Of a DNA stretch of 14,179 nt, positions 6,790 through 13,315 are shown one piece after another. Position 1 is the first letter of the stretch. Each line of letters begins with the position of its first letter. Under the pieces are notes generated by a model. That model was given only the letters and a program-made list of their open reading frames with translations, was not told where the DNA came from and searched no databases. The position numbers and the translations under genes were made by a program. The stretch lies in assembly GCA_964430935.1 (NCBI GenBank), contig CAYSHK010000010.1:1-14179 (forward strand), given 5' to 3'. The stretch comes from Thermopetrobacter sp964430935 (GTDB taxonomy: Bacteria > Pseudomonadota > Alphaproteobacteria > Rhizobiales > Aestuariivirgaceae).

Positions 6790-6805
6790 ATTCCTGCAGT
6801 GGAAT
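6790..6805. repeat. Second short dyad symmetry upstream of the winged-helix gene
   Basis: ATTCC (6790-6794) and GGAAT (6801-6805) are inverted repeats around TGCAGT. It lies 14 bp downstream of the larger dyad, in the likely promoter zone of the winged-helix gene. It could be an operator half-site pair; five-base arms alone are weak evidence. Confidence 0.3.
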
Positions 6806-6871
6806 ATTTTCTTGTCTGTTTCTATACACATGACGTAGGGGGCGTTTTCTGGTCGAAGAGGATGCCGGAAC

Positions 6872-7489
6872 ATGAGGGGCGAAAACCGCAGAAAGGTGAT
6901 GGAATTCATCAAGGCCTGCGCCCCCCGGGGTGTCAGCAGCTCGGATATCGCGCGGCGGACGGGGGTTTCGCAGGCCAACGCATATCAGATCGCGCGTACG
7001 CTGATGGAGGAAGGATTCGTCCGTGCCGCCCGCGACGGTCGGGTCTGGCGCTTCTCGTGGAACGCCGGTGGCAGAGCCGCGCCGAAGACCGCATCCGGCG
7101 GCGACGCCATTTCTCCACGGGACGGCGGGGAGACGGACTTCCGCGGGTGCGTGAAGACGGCCGTGGAGGAACACTACGGGTGCGCCTTCGACCTCGCCGG
7201 CCCGGACGAGCTTGCCCCCGCCTGGCGTCTCATGGGCGATGACGGGGAGAAACTGGGATACGCCATCCACATGTCCTCCCCGGCCGACGGGCGGGTTCCC
7301 GCGGGACGGCTGGCGCTCCTCTCCGGCCTCGTCTGGCTGCTGGAGAAAAGCGAGGCCGAAACGCCCTTCATGGTCATCGGAGGAGATGAGCGCACGGCCC
7401 GCGCCTGGCGGACGCATCATGGCCCCTACTGCGACGAGGCGGAAGTCTTCTTCCTCGACGGAGAGGGCGGCCTGTCGAGGCTCGCATGA
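6872..7489 (+). CDS. Winged-helix DNA-binding protein with uncharacterised C-terminal domain
   Basis: A 205-residue protein with two parts. Residues 5-62 read as a winged helix-turn-helix: a first helix RRKVMEFIKACA, then SSSDIARRTGVSQANAYQIARTLMEEGFV with the recognition helix near 33-47, and a wing RAARDGRVWRFSW. A glycine-rich linker (about 65-88) leads to a compact domain (88-205) that I do not recognise, with LGYAIHMSS, LALLSGLVWLLEKSEAETPFMVIGGDE and AEVFFLDGEGGLSRL. Its alternating strand and helix pattern might suit a nuclease-like or Rossmann-like fold, but no catalytic motif can be claimed. There is no signal peptide or membrane segment. It is probably a transcription regulator of MarR/IclR-like type or another DNA-binding protein. 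It is preceded by nrdJ's terminator and its own AT-rich leader, and it converges on nnrS with 21 bp between stop codons. Confidence 0.7.
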   Translation: MRGENRRKVMEFIKACAPRGVSSSDIARRTGVSQANAYQIARTLMEEGFVRAARDGRVWRFSWNAGGRAAPKTASGGDAISPRDGGETDFRGCVKTAVEEHYGCAFDLAGPDELAPAWRLMGDDGEKLGYAIHMSSPADGRVPAGRLALLSGLVWLLEKSEAETPFMVIGGDERTARAWRTHHGPYCDEAEVFFLDGEGGLSRLA

Positions 7490-7510
7490 AGCTCCATCGC
7501 TACCGGTCCG

Positions 7511-8716
7511 TCATCCCCGCTCCGCCCGCGGGCGGAAGAAGATCGGCGCGTAATGCCACGTGAAGAGCACGAACGCCATGGCCGTCAGGCTGCCGGCCAG
7601 GTGGACCGAGCCGGTGTACCCCATGGGGAGGAACGGGGCGCAGATGCGGATGACGGCACCCGCGATGGCGAGGATGTAGATGGCCGTGGTGAGCCTGTCG
7701 GCGGTCAGCTTGCGTCCGGAATGGCCGAGGCTCGCCCGGGTCATGATGGCCAGCGTCATGGTGGTGATGGCTCCGGCGGTCAGCGCATGCACCGCCGTGG
7801 AGTATCCCAGCGCATCCGGCCATGCGATCGAGACCGCCATGAGCAGAAACCACACCGGCAGCCAGAAGTAGCCCGCATGCAGTATGGTCACCAGCGGCTC
7901 GGAGAACGTGGAAAGCCCCTTCCACCTGGCCACCCGCATGAAATGCCGCACGGCGGCCACGGCGAAGGCGAAGGCGGTCAGCTTCCAGTCGGGCAGGAAC
8001 AGCCACATGCCCAGTGCCGCCAGGGCCACGAGCGCGGCCGACTTGTCCAGCGGCCCCATCGGAGCGGGCATCTTCGCCTCGTCCATGATGCCCTGGCGCA
8101 TGAGCCAGTTGCGGGTGAACGAGGGCGTGACGCGCCCGCCGATCAGCATGAGAAGGACCGCTGCGGCGGCCAGTCCGAGGCGTTCGTCGAAAAGTCCGTC
8201 GAGAATCACCGTTTCCGTGAGACGGGTCGCGTGGAACAGGACGTTGGCCAGCGCCAGAAGGGAGACGAGCACGCAGACGGGAATGTTGCGCCTGTTGCCG
8301 CCGGCAATGACCTCGCGCCACACCAGGGCCGCCAGCACCACCAGATAGGCGGCGTCCACAACCGCCATGGCGACGGGAGCCGCGGCGGACAGGAAAAAGG
8401 CCACGCGGCCGGCCAGCCACAGAGCGAAAAGCCCCGCCAGCCGCCCGCCCGTGACCGGCATGCGCCCCGTCCAGTTGGGAACCGCCGTCAGGACGAATCC
8501 CGTCATCGCCGCGGCGAGATAGCCGTACAGCATCTCGTGGATGTGCCATTCGCGGCCGGACACATAGGCCGGAATGTCGGCCCCGGACGCGAACAGATAG
8601 AGCCAGATCGGCAGGGCGGCGGCGGCGAAGGCTCCGGCGGCGAAGAAAAAGGGCCGGAAGCCGCGCTCGAAGAACACCGGGCCGGTGTAGGCGCGGATGG
8701 AGGATGCGGTACCCAT
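7511..8716 (-). CDS. nnrS: NnrS family multi-pass membrane haem protein
   Basis: A 401-residue, very hydrophobic protein with about 12 predicted membrane helices. Family marks are an N-terminal GFRPFFFAAG, the histidine motif WHIHEMLYGY, GGRVTPSFTRNWL, HALTAGAITTMTLAIMTRAS followed by LGHSGR, and WHYAPIFFRPR at the C-terminus. The conserved histidines are likely metal or haem ligands. NnrS was described in Rhodobacter as a haem- and copper-containing inner-membrane protein linked to nitric oxide metabolism, and it protects against nitrosative stress in other bacteria. Length is normal for the family. No nitrite or nitric oxide reductase genes are in the window, so here it may serve in NO detoxification rather than denitrification. 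The ATG at 8714-8716 has only a weak, distant GGAG. A CRP/FNR-type site lies 77 bp upstream, fitting control by NO or low oxygen. Confidence 0.92.
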   Translation of the reverse strand: MGTASSIRAYTGPVFFERGFRPFFFAAGAFAAAALPIWLYLFASGADIPAYVSGREWHIHEMLYGYLAAAMTGFVLTAVPNWTGRMPVTGGRLAGLFALWLAGRVAFFLSAAAPVAMAVVDAAYLVVLAALVWREVIAGGNRRNIPVCVLVSLLALANVLFHATRLTETVILDGLFDERLGLAAAAVLLMLIGGRVTPSFTRNWLMRQGIMDEAKMPAPMGPLDKSAALVALAALGMWLFLPDWKLTAFAFAVAAVRHFMRVARWKGLSTFSEPLVTILHAGYFWLPVWFLLMAVSIAWPDALGYSTAVHALTAGAITTMTLAIMTRASLGHSGRKLTADRLTTAIYILAIAGAVIRICAPFLPMGYTGSVHLAGSLTAMAFVLFTWHYAPIFFRPRAERG

Positions 8717-8792
8717 GGGATTTCGTCTGCTCCGTCGTGTTATTCCTGATCGGGCCGGTTGGTCTTGATGCCTCCGTCAGTCTGCCCCGTCC

Positions 8793-8806
8793 TTGACAAA
8801 AGGCAA
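8793..8806 (-). promoter_or_regulatory. FNR/NnrR-type site upstream of nnrS
   Basis: TTGACAAAAGGCAA fits the TTG-N8-CAA core of the FNR/DNR/NnrR family (full consensus TTGAT-N4-ATCAA, with three mismatches in the inner positions). Its centre is about 83 bp before the nnrS start codon, a distance that would allow an activator site near -41.5. NnrS genes are classical targets of NO-responsive regulators of this family. Confidence 0.45.
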
Positions 8807-8880
8807 GTCCGCGGAAAGCCGCGCCTTTCACGGAAGTGCCGTTTCCCATTCCGCGCCATTGCGTCCATACCCGGCATCCC

Positions 8881-8900
8881 GATTTTCATGACGAAAAATC
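8881..8900. repeat. AT-rich inverted repeat in the nnrS/DUF2279 divergent region
   Basis: GATTTT (8881-8886) and AAAATC (8895-8900) are inverted repeats with 8 bp between them, in the AT-richest part of the 292-bp divergent region. It may be an operator or part of a promoter; the evidence is symmetry only. Confidence 0.3.
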
Positions 8901-8966
8901 GGAAAAGCCAGCCATGATTTCAATTCAAAAAAGCCACTTTCTCGTACAAATAGAATGCTTGCCTCA

Positions 8967-8994
8967 TGCAATCCTTTGGTTGAAACGGATTGCA
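8967..8994. repeat. 8-bp dyad symmetry just before the DUF2279 gene
   Basis: TGCAATCC (8967-8974) and GGATTGCA (8987-8994) are perfect inverted repeats around a 12-bp spacer. GCTTGC (8958-8963) can instead pair with GCAAGC (8992-8997), giving two mutually exclusive folds in RNA. The dyad ends 14 bp before the chosen start codon, where it could act as an operator or cover the ribosome-binding site. Confidence 0.5.
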
Positions 8995-9008
8995 AGCGGG
9001 ACGGTTTC

Positions 9009-9998
9009 ATGTTTGTCGAATTCCTTCGGAGGAAAGTGTCCGCGCTGGTGCTGGCCATCGCGGCGGCGCAGTTCACGATCGCCGGCTCCAGCGACGCGGT
9101 TGCGGACGATACAGCAGGAGAATACCCTCTTCTCGGGCTGGAACGGATACGCGTTCCCGCGCGGGACTACTACCGGCCCGATCCGGCATTCGGTCTTACC
9201 CGCTACAACGGTTCGCTATTTCTCCATCACGTCTCCGCCATACCGTTGGAGACCGTGGGTGTCTATGGCGCAACTGCGGTCATAGGCGTGGTCAACTGGG
9301 ATTGGGGCAACAGCGGCTTCCATTTTCGCAACGAGGGGTGGTTCGGCCGTGATACGGGCTCCGGAGGCATGGACAAGCTGGGGCATGCTTTCACGGGCGC
9401 CCTGTTGTCCGATCTGTTTACGGACAGGATACGCATGACCGCCGATCGGCCGGAGGGAGCCGCGGTGACCGGCGCCCTGCTCTCTCTGGGCGTGCTGACC
9501 ATGGTCGAGGTGTTCGACGGTTTCGCGAACGATCATGGCTTCTCCTATGAAGACATGCTCTCTGACGGGGCGGGCATCGCATTCTCCCTGTTGCGCAATA
9601 CCATCCCCGGAATGCGCGAGAAGATCGATTTCCGGCAGGAATACGTTCCCCGTTCCTACATGGGCGGTTTCCACCCGATCCTCGGCTATGAGAGCAAACG
9701 GTTCCTGCTTGCGCTGAAGCTGTCGGGCTTCGACACCTTCCGGGACACGCCTCTGCGCTATCTGGAAATTCATGCCGGCTACTACGCCCGTGGCTTCACC
9801 CGGGCGGCCCGTGAAGCCGGAGTACCGAAGATACGCGAGCCCTACATCGGCATCGGCATCAATCTGAACGAACTTTTCTTCGGTCGTGCCAAGCCGGACG
9901 AAGGCGTACTGAAATGGGGTGCCCGCTTCACCCTGGAGCACTTCCAGCCGCCATATACCAGTTTCGGCACGGGCAACCGCTACTACAAGAGCTACTGA
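9009..9998 (+). CDS. DUF2279 (YfiM-like) exported protein
   Basis: A 329-residue protein of the DUF2279/YfiM family, whose members are predicted envelope proteins of unknown function. The diagnostic part is WFGRDTGSGGMDKLGHAFTGALLSD (its core DKLGHAFTGALLSD lies near residues 122-135), followed by a hydrophobic segment GALLSLGVLTMVEVFDGF and GFSYEDMLSDGAGIAFS. The N-terminus MFVEFLRRKVSALVLAIAAAQF looks like a signal peptide. The C-terminal half (FLLALKLSGF, LRYLEIHAGYYARGF, YIGIGINLNELFF, ends in YYKSY) has alternating, aromatic strands that suggest outer-membrane or surface beta structure (inference). The frame is open from 8955, but starting there would put the dyad inside the coding region and spoil the signal peptide, so I prefer 9009. 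It is probably monocistronic, ending at a hairpin shared with the convergent hsp20 gene. Confidence 0.85.
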   Translation: MFVEFLRRKVSALVLAIAAAQFTIAGSSDAVADDTAGEYPLLGLERIRVPARDYYRPDPAFGLTRYNGSLFLHHVSAIPLETVGVYGATAVIGVVNWDWGNSGFHFRNEGWFGRDTGSGGMDKLGHAFTGALLSDLFTDRIRMTADRPEGAAVTGALLSLGVLTMVEVFDGFANDHGFSYEDMLSDGAGIAFSLLRNTIPGMREKIDFRQEYVPRSYMGGFHPILGYESKRFLLALKLSGFDTFRDTPLRYLEIHAGYYARGFTRAAREAGVPKIREPYIGIGINLNELFFGRAKPDEGVLKWGARFTLEHFQPPYTSFGTGNRYYKSY

Positions 9999-10010
9999 AC
10001 GGCGCAAGCG

Positions 10011-10040
10011 AAAAGGGCCCGGCATTCCACCGGGCCCCTT
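10011..10040 (-). terminator. Intrinsic terminator between DUF2279 gene and hsp20
   Basis: GGGCCCGG (10015-10022) and CCGGGCCC (10030-10037) form a perfect 8-bp stem with a 7-nt loop. On the minus strand TTTT follows, making a good terminator for hsp20, whose stop is 24 bp away. On the plus strand CTTCCCC follows, so it may also slow transcription from the DUF2279 gene. Confidence 0.8.
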
Positions 10041-10061
10041 CCCCGTCCATTACCGGACGGA

Positions 10062-10556
10062 TCACTTGGCCTTCACGGCGATCTTCTTCGCCTTCTTCTC
10101 CTCGACCTTCTTCGGGACGAAAATCTTCAGCACGCCCTTGTCGAAGCTGGCCTCGATGTTCTCCTCGTCGGCCTCCCAGGGCAGATTGAAGCGGCGCAGG
10201 AAGGTGCCGTAGGCGCGCTCCATGACGTGATACTTCACGCCCTCCTCCGCTTCCTTGTCCTCTTCCTTCTCCATCTTGCGCTCGGCCTTCAGGGTGAGCA
10301 CCCCATCGGCCAGCTCGACGGAGACGTCGTCCGGATCCACTCCGGGCAGATCCGCCTCGATGGTGAGTCCCTTCTCGTCCTCCTTCACCTCCACGACCGG
10401 GGAGAAGAAGCCGTTCTCCGCCACCGCCGGAGAGGCCTCCAGATCGCGGGCGAAGGTCTCGAGCATGTTCTCCATCTCGCGCCGCATCAGGGTGAAGGGA
10501 TCGACACCGCGACGCGCAACACCATAGCCACGTCCAAACGGAACCACGTATCTCAT
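10062..10556 (-). CDS. Hsp20/alpha-crystallin family small heat shock protein
   Basis: A 164-residue ATP-independent holdase chaperone that binds unfolding proteins in the cytoplasm as large oligomers. The N-terminal arm (DPFTLMRREMENMLETF) is followed by the alpha-crystallin domain at about 53-150: SPVVEVKEDEKGLTIEADLPG, VSVELADGVLTLKAER, an acidic loop KEEDKEAEEG, FLRRFNLPWE and the signature ASFDKGVLKIFVPK (136-149). A short I-A-V near the end (159-161) corresponds to the I-x-I/V tail motif used in oligomerisation. Two ATGs lie six bases apart. The strong AGGAGG abuts the first but is 6 nt from the second, so translation most likely begins at 10556 rather than 10562. It is a single-gene unit with its own terminator and a possible heat-shock promoter. 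Confidence 0.95.
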   Translation of the reverse strand: MRYVVPFGRGYGVARRGVDPFTLMRREMENMLETFARDLEASPAVAENGFFSPVVEVKEDEKGLTIEADLPGVDPDDVSVELADGVLTLKAERKMEKEEDKEAEEGVKYHVMERAYGTFLRRFNLPWEADEENIEASFDKGVLKIFVPKKVEEKKAKKIAVKAK

Positions 10557-10601
10557 CTTCATCCTCCTGTCAGCAGGTATTCCGTCCTAGCCTCTGCCGG
10601 T

Positions 10602-10630
10602 TATCTGGTAACGTCCCGATGCCATTTCAA
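10602..10630 (-). promoter_or_regulatory. Possible RpoH (sigma32) promoter of hsp20
   Basis: On the minus strand TTGAAA (10625-10630) is followed by TACCAGATA (10602-10610). This resembles the heat-shock consensus CTTGAAA with a CCCCATNTA -10 element and acceptable spacing, but the -10 match is partial. It would give a leader of about 40 nt before the hsp20 start codon. The gene's function makes such a promoter expected. Confidence 0.4.
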
Positions 10631-10712
10631 TATCCCGCCACCACTTTCCGTTTCCTCCCGCGGTGAATTCGCCTATTCTGCACGCTCAGGTTTTCACGGG
10701 AGGAATCAAGAC

Positions 10713-11942
10713 ATGATCCTGCGTCTGCTCGTCATCTGTCTCGCATGGCTCGCCCTGCCCGCGGCCTCCGCCTTTTCGGCGGACACCGCGGAGGAACCGG
10801 AGATCGTCCGTCTCATCATGGACGCCCTGGAGAAAAAGGAGGGGGTGCGTCCGCGATATCGTTCCATCGAGGCGGAGGACGGCAGGATCATTCTGCGCGA
10901 CGTGACGTTCAGGCCGAAGGATGGAGAGGCGGACTCCCGGCCACCAATCGTCATCGGAACGGTCGTTCTTGACGATCCGCGGAAGGGGGCCGACGGTCTG
11001 TACAGGATGAAACGGGTGGTTCTGCGGGATTTCGTTCTCCGCGAAGGGGATACCGGAAACGGCGGCCTGAAGATCCGCGCCCCCGAAGTGCTGATGACGG
11101 ACGTCTCCTTCCTGCCCCCGTCCGCGGCCCGTGACGCGAAGGAGAAGATGGCGGCGAACTCCCTCCTCTCGTCCACCCTCGTCGTGGACACGATCTATTT
11201 CGAGAAGGGAAATGGCGGCGCTCTGGTGCTGCGCGGTCTGCGCGGCGAATGGCGCGGCGACCGTCGCACCGCCACCGGCGAGGGACGTATCGACTTCGGC
11301 AAGCTTCCCGTCCCCGTCTCTCTCATCACCGAGGAAAGCGGCGACACCACGCTGAGCGACATGGGCTACGACACCATCATCGTCGGCGCTCTCGTTTCCT
11401 TCGCCAACCGCTGGGACGACGACGACAGGATGCATACCGATTTCGCCCTGCGCTTCGGCGCCGACAACATGGGCTACCAGGAGATCGAGGTCGCCGACCT
11501 CGCCCTGCCCGCCTCCCTAATCGAGAAGATGGGAACGAAGGAAGGGCAGGAACGGGTTCTGGAGAGCTTCTTCCTGGGCGGCGCGGCGGAGGACCTCGGA
11601 AACGTCACCCTCCTGGGCCTCAAGCTGAAGTGGATGGACCGTTCGCTGGCCCGCCGTCTCGTGGACCATTTCGCGAAGAAGGAAGGGCTCGACCGCAAGA
11701 CCTACATCGACAATCTCGTGGCCTGGCCCCAGGTGATGCTCATGCAGTTCGGTCTGCCGCAGCTGGCGGCAAGCGCCTCGGAGGAGCTGCGCAAGTTCCT
11801 CGAGGATCCGAAGACGCTGACGATCTCCTTCCGGGCGCGGGCCCCGATGAGCTTCTCCACGTTCACGACCCTGCTCGCCGACCCCGCCGGGCTCGTGGAC
11901 ACGCTGGCCCTGAAGATCGAGGCCAACGCGGAAGCCCCCTGA
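10713..11942 (+). CDS. Secreted protein of unknown function
   Basis: A 409-residue protein that I do not recognise. It starts with a clear signal peptide, MILRLLVICLAWLALPAASA, with probable cleavage near residues 20-23 and no lipobox, so a soluble periplasmic location is likely. The ATG has GGGAGGA 6 nt upstream; the frame is open further left, but that part is antisense to hsp20. The mature protein alternates beta-rich stretches (SIEAEDGRIILRDVTFRP, MKRVVLRDFVLREGD, LKIRAPEVLMTDVSFL, GALVLRGLRGEWRG) with a helical C-terminal part (SLARRLVDHFAKKEG, LPQLAASASEELRKFLEDP) and ends in strands. The repeated short phrases of the type 'RDVTF' and 'TDVSFL' recall AsmA/translocation-type lipid-handling proteins, but this is impression only. 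It has its own leader and is convergent with queF, with 17 bp between stop codons. Confidence 0.75.
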   Translation: MILRLLVICLAWLALPAASAFSADTAEEPEIVRLIMDALEKKEGVRPRYRSIEAEDGRIILRDVTFRPKDGEADSRPPIVIGTVVLDDPRKGADGLYRMKRVVLRDFVLREGDTGNGGLKIRAPEVLMTDVSFLPPSAARDAKEKMAANSLLSSTLVVDTIYFEKGNGGALVLRGLRGEWRGDRRTATGEGRIDFGKLPVPVSLITEESGDTTLSDMGYDTIIVGALVSFANRWDDDDRMHTDFALRFGADNMGYQEIEVADLALPASLIEKMGTKEGQERVLESFFLGGAAEDLGNVTLLGLKLKWMDRSLARRLVDHFAKKEGLDRKTYIDNLVAWPQVMLMQFGLPQLAASASEELRKFLEDPKTLTISFRARAPMSFSTFTTLLADPAGLVDTLALKIEANAEAP

Positions 11943-11959
11943 CATCGCCCGCCGGGACG

Positions 11960-12901
11960 CTACTGTCTCGGCGACCTCTTCTGCGGCTGGGGATGGCGGA
12001 AGTCGGCCAGACGATGCAGCAGATCCGCCGATGACGCGCGGACCGGGTTGATGTCGATGCCGCCCCGCCGCGTGTACAGGCAGGCCACGAACAGCTCGTC
12101 CGGTTCGAAGTCGGCCAGACGGACGTAGACCGTCTCCGCGATCTCCTCGTGGAAATGGTTCTCCGAACGCATGGAGACCACGTAGCGCAACAGGGAATCG
12201 GCACCGGGAAGGCTTCCGCCTCTCATCAGAACGAACAGATCGCCCCAGTCCGGCTGATTGGTGATCCGGCAGTTCGAACGCAGAACGGATGTCCTCACCT
12301 TCAGGACCGGGCCGTCGTGCCGCGTCTCCCGGAGCAGTTCCGGTCTCTCCCCGTCCGTGACGCATTCCAGGGAGGCGATGTCGACGCTCTTCTCCAGCAC
12401 CCGCCAGTCGTCCGGGTGCCGCACGAGATCGCGACGCGGAACCGACCAGTCGCAGGCGTCCGCGTGCGACACCGCGACGTCCGCACCGACGCACCGGGAA
12501 AGGTCTCCGCGGACGGTTTCCAGAAATTCGTCCACCGCCTCCTTCTCGCCACCGCGGCCAAGGCGTTCCATGTTGAAGGAATTGAGGTAGAGCTTGAGGC
12601 TCTTCGATTCGACGATGGCCGGCGAATCCGCGGGATAGTGCAGGCGCAGGATCAGATTGACGGGACATCCGCCGGCGAGCAGGAAGGAGACCTCGTAACA
12701 GTTCCAGACATCCACGCCTACGAAAGGCGAAGCATCCCCGCCGATGCCGAGCCCCTCCCGGTTCAGCCGGCGCGGAATGGCGACGAGCAGTCCGGCGTCG
12801 TGCCTGTCGGGCGTCACGTAGGCGGGCCGTCCGCCTCCGCCGGCGTCGCGCCCCAGGTGGCGACCGGCGATCTCGTCGATGCGGTCCCTGCCGTCATTCA
12901 T
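11960..12901 (-). CDS. queF: NADPH-dependent 7-cyano-7-deazaguanine reductase QueF (long, bimodular type)
   Basis: A 313-residue cytoplasmic enzyme that reduces the nitrile preQ0 to the amine preQ1 in queuosine biosynthesis. It is the long form with two tunnel-fold modules, as in E. coli (282 residues). The QueF motif ESKSLKLYLNSFN is at 98-110. The catalytic cysteine that forms the thioimide is Cys211 in RSNCRITNQPDWG, with the partner aspartate Asp218 at the expected +7. ENHFHEE (His251, Glu252) supplies substrate-binding residues, and YTRRGGIDINPVR closes the conserved core. An upstream IPRRLNREGLG also fits. The N-terminal 25 residues, rich in glycine and arginine, and the C-terminal tail are extra. 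It is the last gene of the minus operon, 48 bp after the chorismate mutase gene; no other queuosine gene is nearby, and preQ0 must come from elsewhere. Confidence 0.95.
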   Translation of the reverse strand: MNDGRDRIDEIAGRHLGRDAGGGGRPAYVTPDRHDAGLLVAIPRRLNREGLGIGGDASPFVGVDVWNCYEVSFLLAGGCPVNLILRLHYPADSPAIVESKSLKLYLNSFNMERLGRGGEKEAVDEFLETVRGDLSRCVGADVAVSHADACDWSVPRRDLVRHPDDWRVLEKSVDIASLECVTDGERPELLRETRHDGPVLKVRTSVLRSNCRITNQPDWGDLFVLMRGGSLPGADSLLRYVVSMRSENHFHEEIAETVYVRLADFEPDELFVACLYTRRGGIDINPVRASSADLLHRLADFRHPQPQKRSPRQ

Positions 12902-12949
12902 GGGAATCGCGCTCCGCTACAGCGCACCGGGCCGGTCCGAGCAGGCCGT

Positions 12950-13315
12950 TCAGCCGGCCGGCCCGCCTTCCTCTCCCCCCTCTCCGGAAGCTTCGCCGCC
13001 ACTGCGCATGCGCTCCTCCTCGTACTGGATGAACCAGCCGATCATCTGCCGCCACATGGCTTCCACGAGCTCCGGGGGCAGTCCCCTCTTCTCCGCCCTG
13101 GCCCGCACCTTGTCGATGACCTGCTGGATGCGCCAGGGCACGGTGGCCCCTTCGGAGGTGCCCATCTTCAGCTGCCATGCGCGATCCACATAGGAGAACC
13201 GTTCCGCAAGCAGATTCACCAGCGCCTCGTCGATCCGGTCGATCTCCCGCCGCACCTGGTCCATGCTGGTGCAATCAGCGGCGGGGATGGGCTTATGGGC
13301 GTTCGTAGTCGTCAT
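12950..13315 (-). CDS. AroQ-type chorismate mutase
   Basis: A 121-residue, all-helical protein of the CM_2 (AroQ) family that converts chorismate to prephenate on the way to phenylalanine and tyrosine. Active-site residues line up with E. coli chorismate mutase: Arg22 (QVRREIDRID), Arg39 (LLAER) and Lys50 (AWQLK). The position of the E. coli Gln88 appears to hold glutamate (Glu99 in QYEEE, tentative), which other chorismate mutases also show. The PchB-like isochorismate pyruvate lyase is a close alternative, because both share this fold, and the segment IGWFI resembles PchB. There is no signal peptide. A low-complexity tail of glycine and glutamate (105-121) is unusual. The ATG overlaps the deacetylase stop as ATGA (13312-13315), indicating coupled translation, and queF follows. 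Confidence 0.85.
   Translation of the reverse strand: MTTTNAHKPIPAADCTSMDQVRREIDRIDEALVNLLAERFSYVDRAWQLKMGTSEGATVPWRIQQVIDKVRARAEKRGLPPELVEAMWRQMIGWFIQYEEERMRSGGEASGEGGEEGGPAG

Noticed and set aside
7553..8749. A plus-strand frame of 398 codons opposite nnrS
   Set aside because: Its product is rich in G, R, H, Q and E with no recognisable domain, while the opposite strand encodes a clear NnrS.
8955..9008. An earlier start for the DUF2279 protein
   Set aside because: It lacks a ribosome-binding site, adds 18 residues including two cysteines before the signal peptide, and would place the inverted repeat in coding sequence.
10227..10712. N-terminal extension of the secreted protein through the hsp20 region
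   Set aside because: The frame is open, but it is antisense to hsp20; the ATG at 10713 has a good ribosome-binding site and begins a signal peptide.
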